Positions 59,119-64,000 of a stretch of 64,000 nt of DNA are shown piece after piece; the stretch's first letter is position 1, and the number at the start of each line of letters is the position of its first letter. A model generated the notes under the pieces. The model did not search any database, was not told where the DNA came from, and saw only the letters and a program-made list of their open reading frames with translations. The stretch is from Larkinella sp051857545. GTDB taxonomy: Bacteria > Bacteroidota > Bacteroidia > Cytophagales > Spirosomataceae. Position numbers and translations under genes: made by a program. Location: NCBI RefSeq assembly GCF_051857545.1, contig NZ_JBPZHB010000006.1, forward strand, positions 62,001-126,000, given 5' to 3'.

Positions 59119-60252
59119 TCAGAAAAAACCGTCAAAATCCCCCGCTTTCTGAATCCGGTATGACTTCAGCCATTGCTTCATCAGGGCAGCGTCCTGAAAG
59201 GCTTTCAGATCATTTTTCAGGTTCTTAATGCTGCGTTTCAACTCCTGTACGTCGGTTTTGAAGCTAAATTCCAGACTCATCGGTGATGAGACAAACAGCA
59301 GCGATTTTCCACTGATGGCTGCAAGCTGCGATTGCAGGCCGTAAAGTTGCTCTTCCAGTTCCTGCGTCTGCTGTTTCAGAATTTTGTTGTAATACTTTAA
59401 CTGTTCTTCGGCCAGCGTTTCGAGGTGGTCCTGATCGATTCGGTTAAACTCCAGTTGTAACCGGAGCAAGGTCAGCAAATCGCTTTTTTCGTAGGCTTCC
59501 GTAATCCGCTTCATCACCTCGGTTTTGCGCAGTTTCTCAGCTTCATCCGGTTCCCGGTCGGGATGAAAGGCCTTCACCAGATCCATGTAAACCGTCCGCA
59601 CGGCTTTTGTTATGCTGCGTTCTTCGGTCTGTTTTTTGGCTTCCCGCTCCAGTTGTTTTTTGGTTTTGGGCCGCTGGGCGCGTCGCTCCTCGGATTGCCG
59701 TTGCTGCTCCTCGAAGGCAGTTTGCTGCTCTTCCAGTTTTTGCCGCAGGTGTTCCGCCATTTTTTCGGGAGAACTCACGTCCGCATCGTCGTCAAACTCA
59801 ACGCCGAACATACTGCTGTACATCGCCTTCATGGCCTCCGACGTCAGCTCATCGGCTTCGGCCGTGGTGGCATCGAAACCGTCGGGGTCATATTTGTCGT
59901 AAATCGGCTTCAAATCATCCCGGCCGTGTTCGGAGATGAGGTCATACGTCAGATTCAGGATGATGTCGATCAGTTTTTTCCGTTCATTGGCCTTGAACGT
60001 GCCGGAATCGTGGGCGCGATCAAAAACCCGAACCAGCGCGGCCCGTTGTTCCTGAAATTCGGTCTGCAGCGGCAGGAGTTCGGTCTGAATGCGTTGCTGA
60101 ATGCGGGTTGAAGCCTCCCGGTATTCCACCAGCTCTTTTTCCAGCGTCTCGATTTTCCGGGTCAGGCGGTTAAACTCCTTCTGGGGTTTCGACAGCATGT
60201 CCTTGTCTTTCGTACTCCCGATCCGGATAATCTGCTGGGCTTGTGGTTTCAT
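59119..60252 (-). CDS. coiled-coil protein with internal J-like domain
   Basis: This 377-residue protein has long coiled coils at about 24-75 and 160-215 (very rich in E, Q, K, R). A J-domain-like segment follows: VRTVYMDLVKAFHPDREPDE (218-237) with the HPD tripeptide at 230-232, then TEAYEKSDLLTLLRLQLEFN. Helix II of the J domain and the HPD loop suggest it stimulates an Hsp70, but the G/F and zinc-finger regions of DnaJ are absent. A second Met at 19 is an alternative start. It stands alone behind a TACTTTTG promoter. Partner unknown. Confidence 0.78.
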   Translation of the reverse strand: MKPQAQQIIRIGSTKDKDMLSKPQKEFNRLTRKIETLEKELVEYREASTRIQQRIQTELLPLQTEFQEQRAALVRVFDRAHDSGTFKANERKKLIDIILNLTYDLISEHGRDDLKPIYDKYDPDGFDATTAEADELTSEAMKAMYSSMFGVEFDDDADVSSPEKMAEHLRQKLEEQQTAFEEQQRQSEERRAQRPKTKKQLEREAKKQTEERSITKAVRTVYMDLVKAFHPDREPDEAEKLRKTEVMKRITEAYEKSDLLTLLRLQLEFNRIDQDHLETLAEEQLKYYNKILKQQTQELEEQLYGLQSQLAAISGKSLLFVSSPMSLEFSFKTDVQELKRSIKNLKNDLKAFQDAALMKQWLKSYRIQKAGDFDGFF

Positions 60253-60274
60253 GGGGCGTTGACGTGATAATTGG

Positions 60275-60282
60275 CAAAAGTA
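60275..60282 (-). promoter_or_regulatory. -7 element for the J-domain gene
   Basis: TACTTTTG on the minus strand lies 22 bp before the start codon. A T-rich stretch lies at the -33 distance, but not an exact TTTG. The paired AraC-type half-sites of the island are absent, so this is an ordinary promoter. Confidence 0.45.
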
Positions 60283-60411
60283 AGAAAACCCGGTTTGTAA
60301 AAAATTCCGGAGAACCGCTCATCCTAAAAAAACCGTTAGCACCTTCTGTTTGCCGGGTGCCGTCAATCGCCGAAATTTTCTTAATCCATTTGCAGATCAG
60401 AACGCCCGTTT

Positions 60412-61770
60412 TTACAAATTCCCCAGCGCTTTCCGAACCTGAACCTGCCCGAGCAATACGTCATAAACCGCCCGCAGGTAGTTGTTTTCGGCCTGTTGCA
60501 GGCTGTATTCGCTGTTGCGAAAGTCGGCCAGCAGCAGCGTCCCGGCGTCGAAACGGACGCGGTCGATAGCCAGAATGCTCTGGGCCTGGGTGATGTTCTT
60601 CTGCGTTTCGGCGAGGTTTCCGCGGGCCTGATCGAGTGTGTTCCGGGCCGCCCGGAGTTCGTAGTCAACGTCGTTTTTCAGTTGTTGAAGCGTATTCTGA
60701 TTGATCTGGGCCCGCCGGACGTAATCCTGTTTGTTCAACCGCGTTTGTCGCCCGTCGAACACCGGGACGTTGACCCGCAGACCCACGTAATTGTACGGAA
60801 ACCAGGTTCCACCCTGGAATGGATTGAAGGCATCGGAAAATTGCTGGGCGAAATACGCGCCGTAGGCCGTTACGACCGGTGCCAGCCGGGCCTGTTCCCG
60901 GCGCTGGTTGAGTTCGTTCACCTGCCGGTTCAACTCTTCCGTCCGCAGTTCCGGGCGATTACCGGCCGTTAGTTCCAGCGTTTGAAATTCCGCAAACAAG
61001 GCCCGGAGCGAATCGGCGGGTTCAACGGGTTGCGGAGCGTTGATGCGGTACCGGAGATTTTCCAGACTCAGCGCATAGTCGCGCTGGTCGTTGCGGTAGG
61101 TCAGTTCGGCATTGCTGAGGTCCAGCGAAAACCGGTCGAACTCGCTTTCCAGCAACGTCCCGGCCTGAAAACGGACCTGCGCCTGTTCCAGATAGCCCTG
61201 CGCCCGGCTGCGGGCGCGTTCCGACAGCCGCTGTTTTTCGCGATTGAAAACCGTCTGGTAATAGGCTTCGGTTACCTGTTGACGCACCTCGACATTCCGG
61301 CTTTCCAGTGTCACCTGCTGATTTTCAGTATTCAATCGATTGATCGAACGATCGATGCGGCTTTGGGCGTCGTAGACTTTCTGTTCGGCCTGCACGTTCA
61401 GAATGTTGTTGAAAGGCGTACCAAACCGCAACACCAGATCCTGTCCATTGGCGAACGGCGCATTTTTGATTACACTCCGTTGAATCTGCGTGTTCCAGCG
61501 GAAATCGGCTCCGGCATTGAGTTGCGGCTGCCACTGGGCGCGTCGCCGGGCTTCGTCATTCTCCGTAATAAGCGTCTGCAACCGCTGATTCGTCAGTTCC
61601 AACCGATTCGCCTGCGCCTGCTGCAACGCCTGAGCGAGCGTAATCTTATTTTGTCGTGATTGAGCGCATGAGTGATTGAGTGCAAGCACGCCGATAATTA
61701 AGAGCGTGAATCGGGTGGCCGCGGTGGGGTGAAAGAGTAGAAAAGAGAGTAATTTGACTGCCAGTTTCAT
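60412..61770 (-). CDS. TolC-family outer-membrane efflux protein
   Basis: This 452-residue protein has a signal peptide to about 36 (ALNHSCAQ). Two outer-membrane-efflux repeats are rich in Q, N, R and E helices (ITLAQALQQAQANRLELTNQ; YRAAN-type repeats; DQARGNLAETQKNITQAQSI; AENNYLRAVYDVLLGQVQV). It should form the outer-membrane tunnel for the DevB/DevC-like exporter encoded just upstream on the same strand, 110 bp away. The exported substrate is not known. Confidence 0.9.
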   Translation of the reverse strand: MKLAVKLLSFLLFHPTAATRFTLLIIGVLALNHSCAQSRQNKITLAQALQQAQANRLELTNQRLQTLITENDEARRRAQWQPQLNAGADFRWNTQIQRSVIKNAPFANGQDLVLRFGTPFNNILNVQAEQKVYDAQSRIDRSINRLNTENQQVTLESRNVEVRQQVTEAYYQTVFNREKQRLSERARSRAQGYLEQAQVRFQAGTLLESEFDRFSLDLSNAELTYRNDQRDYALSLENLRYRINAPQPVEPADSLRALFAEFQTLELTAGNRPELRTEELNRQVNELNQRREQARLAPVVTAYGAYFAQQFSDAFNPFQGGTWFPYNYVGLRVNVPVFDGRQTRLNKQDYVRRAQINQNTLQQLKNDVDYELRAARNTLDQARGNLAETQKNITQAQSILAIDRVRFDAGTLLLADFRNSEYSLQQAENNYLRAVYDVLLGQVQVRKALGNL

Positions 61771-61880
61771 GTTATGTCTTGCTAAAGAAATGTGCTGAAA
61801 AATGTTGGCAAATTGCCCCTGAATTCCGAAACGCCGACGCGGGATTCAGAAGCAGCAGCGAAAGTCTTAACGCAATGAAA

Positions 61881-63005
61881 TTAGCCCCTGAAAACCGTGG
61901 CCGGTTCCAGCGAGTTGATGCGCCGGATGGCGAATACCGAACCGCCCAGCGAGATAACCAGCGTGATGACGAACAGGGCGTATTCAAACCAGATCGGGAA
62001 GAAAAACAGCGTTCCCGACTGCGCAATGCCCAGCCGGAAAGCCTCGGCCAATCCCCGACCCACCACGTAGCCCACGACGGCAAACAGCAGCGCCTGGGTC
62101 AGAATCAGGCGGCTGACGTAACCGTTGGTAGCGCCAATCGCTTTGAGGGTGCCGTAATCCTTGATGCGGTCGATGGCCGCCGAGTAGAGCGTTAGTCCGA
62201 TGATGACCAGTCCGGAAATGACCGCAAAACCGATCAGACTACCGAACGAAGCCGCAATGCCGTTGGTGGCTAACACGGTTTTGACGGTGACCTCCGAGAG
62301 ATCATCGGCATTCCAGGCCCGCACACCGGTGATGCTCTGGTTAATCTGCTGAATAACCGTTGCTTCCAGGACACCGGTTTTGGGTTTGATGAGGTAAAAA
62401 CTCACCTTGTTGGTCGGAACGTTGGCCAGATACCGGGCGCGTTCGATGGTCGTGAAGGCCAGTAATCCCCCGCCAAACGACCGCGCGCCCCGCGTCAGAC
62501 CCGCGTTGTACACCTTTTTTCCGTTGACTTCGAAATAATCGCCGGGTTTGAGTCCGCCGAGGGCTTTGGCGTCGTAGAAATCGGTAATCAGCGCGCCTTC
62601 CGGAATCATGTCGGCCGGTTTGGCGGTGTAGAGCCGCCACGGGCCACCGACAAAAGCGGGGGCTTCGGAGCCGATCAGCGAAAAACCGCTCGTGGTGCCG
62701 TTGGCAAATTTAGCCCCGGCCCCGGCGATGACCACCGGATAAACCCGCTCTACGCCCGGCAGCGAACCGATTTCGTAACCTTTCCGAACGTCGAGCGGAC
62801 TGAGCTGGTTGGCGTTGGTCGTGGTTTCGTCCGTCACCCAGATGTAGCCCTTGTTGTTGTCAACAATGCTCCGCATGGCGTCGGTCAGGAAGATGAAAAT
62901 ACCGGCCTGCTGCCCCACCAGAAACACCGAAATAACGATCCCCGCCAGTGCGCCGAGCGACTTGGCCACATCGTACCGGATGAATTTGAACGCGATTCTA
63001 AACAT
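61881..63005 (-). CDS. DevC/MacB-like FtsX-family ABC permease
   Basis: This gene encodes 374 residues from 63005 (MFRIAFKFIRYDVAKSLGAL); the 14-residue longer ORF starts inside the upstream stop region. It has one N-terminal helix, a large periplasmic domain (about 40-250: FIFLTDAMRSIVDNNKGYIWVT, GFSLIGSEAPAF) and three C-terminal helices with the FtsX pattern (FGSLIGFAVISGLVIIGLTL; GTLKAIGATNGYVSRLILTQ). This matches the DevC heterocyst-glycolipid-exporter type. The ATPase (DevA) is not seen in the window. It lies between the membrane-fusion protein (20-nt gap) and TolC. Confidence 0.87.
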   Translation of the reverse strand: MFRIAFKFIRYDVAKSLGALAGIVISVFLVGQQAGIFIFLTDAMRSIVDNNKGYIWVTDETTTNANQLSPLDVRKGYEIGSLPGVERVYPVVIAGAGAKFANGTTSGFSLIGSEAPAFVGGPWRLYTAKPADMIPEGALITDFYDAKALGGLKPGDYFEVNGKKVYNAGLTRGARSFGGGLLAFTTIERARYLANVPTNKVSFYLIKPKTGVLEATVIQQINQSITGVRAWNADDLSEVTVKTVLATNGIAASFGSLIGFAVISGLVIIGLTLYSAAIDRIKDYGTLKAIGATNGYVSRLILTQALLFAVVGYVVGRGLAEAFRLGIAQSGTLFFFPIWFEYALFVITLVISLGGSVFAIRRINSLEPATVFRG

Positions 63006-63025
63006 GGTAAAAGGCGGTTTTTGCC

Positions 63026-63970
63026 TTATTGAATGGAAATGAGACATTCGACCCGGGCGCCGATGATGACTTTGCCGGGGTCGTCCAGTTGCACCCGAAC
63101 TTCGCGAACGCGCCGGTCTTCGAGGTTGGCGGCATTGTCGGCAAAGAGCGATTTTTTGCGGAGGTAGGGCGACGTCAGCACCACCGTTCCCGTGGTCAAT
63201 CGTTCGTTGCTACCCTGGGGCCGGATGTAGGCTTTCTGGCCCACTTTCACCTTTAGCGCAAACAGTTCGTCGATTTCGGTCAGGGCCACGAGCGGACCCG
63301 CCGGGGCAAAATCGCCGATGGACTGGTTGCTGGACAAAAACTGGCCGACTTTGGCATCCAGACTGAGCAACGTTCCATCTTCGGGTGCTTTCACGGTTTT
63401 CAGCCCGGCCACCGTCGAGGCATACTGGATGTCGGCCCGGAGTTCACTGATGCGCCCCTGAGCCTCCCGAACCTGGGCTTCCGACGCCCGGATTTGCTGT
63501 TGCAGGTTCGTCACTTCATACTTCGAATCGTCCAGATACTTCTGCGTCAGCGCTTTTCCGGCAAACAGCGTCTGGTTCCGTTGCAGATCGGCTTCGGCTT
63601 TCTGGAGTTGTACGCGCAACGTCTGCACGTTTTGCCGGGCGGTTTCAATGGCGTCCTGCTGGGTTTTGATTTTGACGCTGGCCTGTCGTAGTTGAGCCGA
63701 TTCGACGGCGTTATCCATCGTCAGAATCACCTGCCCTTTTTTCACTTCCTCGCCGATGTTGACGGCAATGCTTTTGACCAGCCCACCGGTTTCGGCCGAT
63801 AGCTGGCTGATTCGCTTTGCCGGCTCGATCACCGCGATGCCCAGCACCTCGTCGATGCGCTTCGGCGTTTGCACTGTCCGAACAGAATCCTGCGACTCCG
63901 CAGTCTTGTCTTTGCTGCCTCCACAGGACGCGAGTCCAATCAGTAGACCAAATAAGTAAACCGGTTTCAT
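63026..63970 (-). CDS. HlyD/DevB-like membrane-fusion lipoprotein
   Basis: This 314-residue protein has a lipobox (LIGLASC). The lipoyl-like motif is SAETGGLVKSIAVNIGEEVKKG, and the hairpin has a long coiled coil (about 95-190: ARQNVQTLRVQLQKAEADLQ). It is followed by GTLLSLDAKVGQFLSSNQS and beta-barrel segments. It bridges the inner-membrane permease and TolC. It is the first gene of this export operon visible here; the 30 bp upstream to the window edge shows no clear promoter, so an ATPase gene could lie further upstream. Confidence 0.88.
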   Translation of the reverse strand: MKPVYLFGLLIGLASCGGSKDKTAESQDSVRTVQTPKRIDEVLGIAVIEPAKRISQLSAETGGLVKSIAVNIGEEVKKGQVILTMDNAVESAQLRQASVKIKTQQDAIETARQNVQTLRVQLQKAEADLQRNQTLFAGKALTQKYLDDSKYEVTNLQQQIRASEAQVREAQGRISELRADIQYASTVAGLKTVKAPEDGTLLSLDAKVGQFLSSNQSIGDFAPAGPLVALTEIDELFALKVKVGQKAYIRPQGSNERLTTGTVVLTSPYLRKKSLFADNAANLEDRRVREVRVQLDDPGKVIIGARVECLISIQ

Positions 63971-64000
63971 AGCCTTAGTCGTTAAATTCGTTCACTTCGT

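Noticed and set aside
60275..60305. TACTTTTG before the J-domain gene as another member of the regulon
   Set aside because: Only the general -7 element is shared; neither half-site is present.

Overview
The window looks like a chromosomal segment of a Bacteroidota bacterium, most likely order Cytophagales and close to Spirosoma/Larkinella. The evidence is two SusC/SusD-type uptake systems, promoters of the TTTG / TAnnTTTG type, a multidomain haem-containing propeller protein with a ThuA neighbour, and dispersed intergenic palindromes of the CCCCTAAATCCCC type. No rRNA, tRNA, CRISPR array, insertion sequence or phage gene was seen.

Layout. (1) 1-3.6 kb, minus strand: the start of a SusD gene and a full SusC gene, preceded by a 38-residue cysteine-rich leader ORF and a Bacteroidota-type promoter. 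(2) 3.7-5.6 kb: a large hairpin, a phytoene-dehydrogenase-like flavoprotein and a small secreted protein. (3) 5.8-43.6 kb: a 30-gene catabolic island built around one AraC-family regulator (22207-23076). It has four transcription units. One is plus, 5915-11334: TIM-barrel exported protein, enolase-superfamily dehydratase, 2-hydroxyacid dehydrogenase, SGNH hydrolase. One is minus, 22006-11331, with eleven genes: RidA, 3-hydroxyacyl-CoA-dehydrogenase-like enzyme, class III aminotransferase, second dehydrogenase-like protein, M19 dipeptidase, ceramidase-like protein, propeller, PhyH dioxygenase, HpcH/HpaI aldolase, aldo/keto reductase, SDR. Two are plus: 23221-34410 (SusC, SusD, two sialidase-like proteins, a GATase-like protein, a GH32-like protein) and 34610-43587 (two more sialidase-like proteins, MFS transporter, DapA-like lyase, HEAT-like protein, Gfo/Idh/MocA, SDR, M28 peptidase). 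(4) 43.7-44.4 kb: an AT-rich two-gene module of a GNAT-like protein and a 54-residue partner. (5) 44.5-49.8 kb: an osmoprotectant-type ABC transporter with an acetyltransferase, and an orphan histidine kinase. (6) 50-57.4 kb: ThuA, the haem/propeller protein, PlsY, an M20 dipeptidase and a DUF1207-like protein. (7) 57.5-64 kb: a second osmoprotectant permease/binding-protein fusion, a J-domain coiled-coil protein, and a TolC / DevC / DevB-like export operon.

The main result is that the four units of the island each start with the same 65-bp promoter module, at 5795-5859 (+), 22135-22071 (-), 23118-23182 (+) and 34468-34532 (+). Each module carries two direct-repeat half-sites (near AnAGTAnCAGAAAT) exactly 21 bp apart, followed at fixed distance by a TAnnTTTG -7 element. 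That is the geometry of an AraC-type activator site, and the only AraC gene in the window lies beside one copy. I infer a single regulon that imports a glycan- or sugar-acid-like compound through SusCD, cuts it with sialidase-like and GH32-like proteins, and oxidises it with two sets of dehydrogenases, lyases and an aminotransferase. The substrate cannot be read from sequence.

Other notable points are substrate-binding domains that look circularly permuted in both osmoprotectant fusions, an SDR whose catalytic Lys is Asn while its partner SDR keeps it, and palindromic repeats between operon genes, one of which supplies the C-terminus of a protein.
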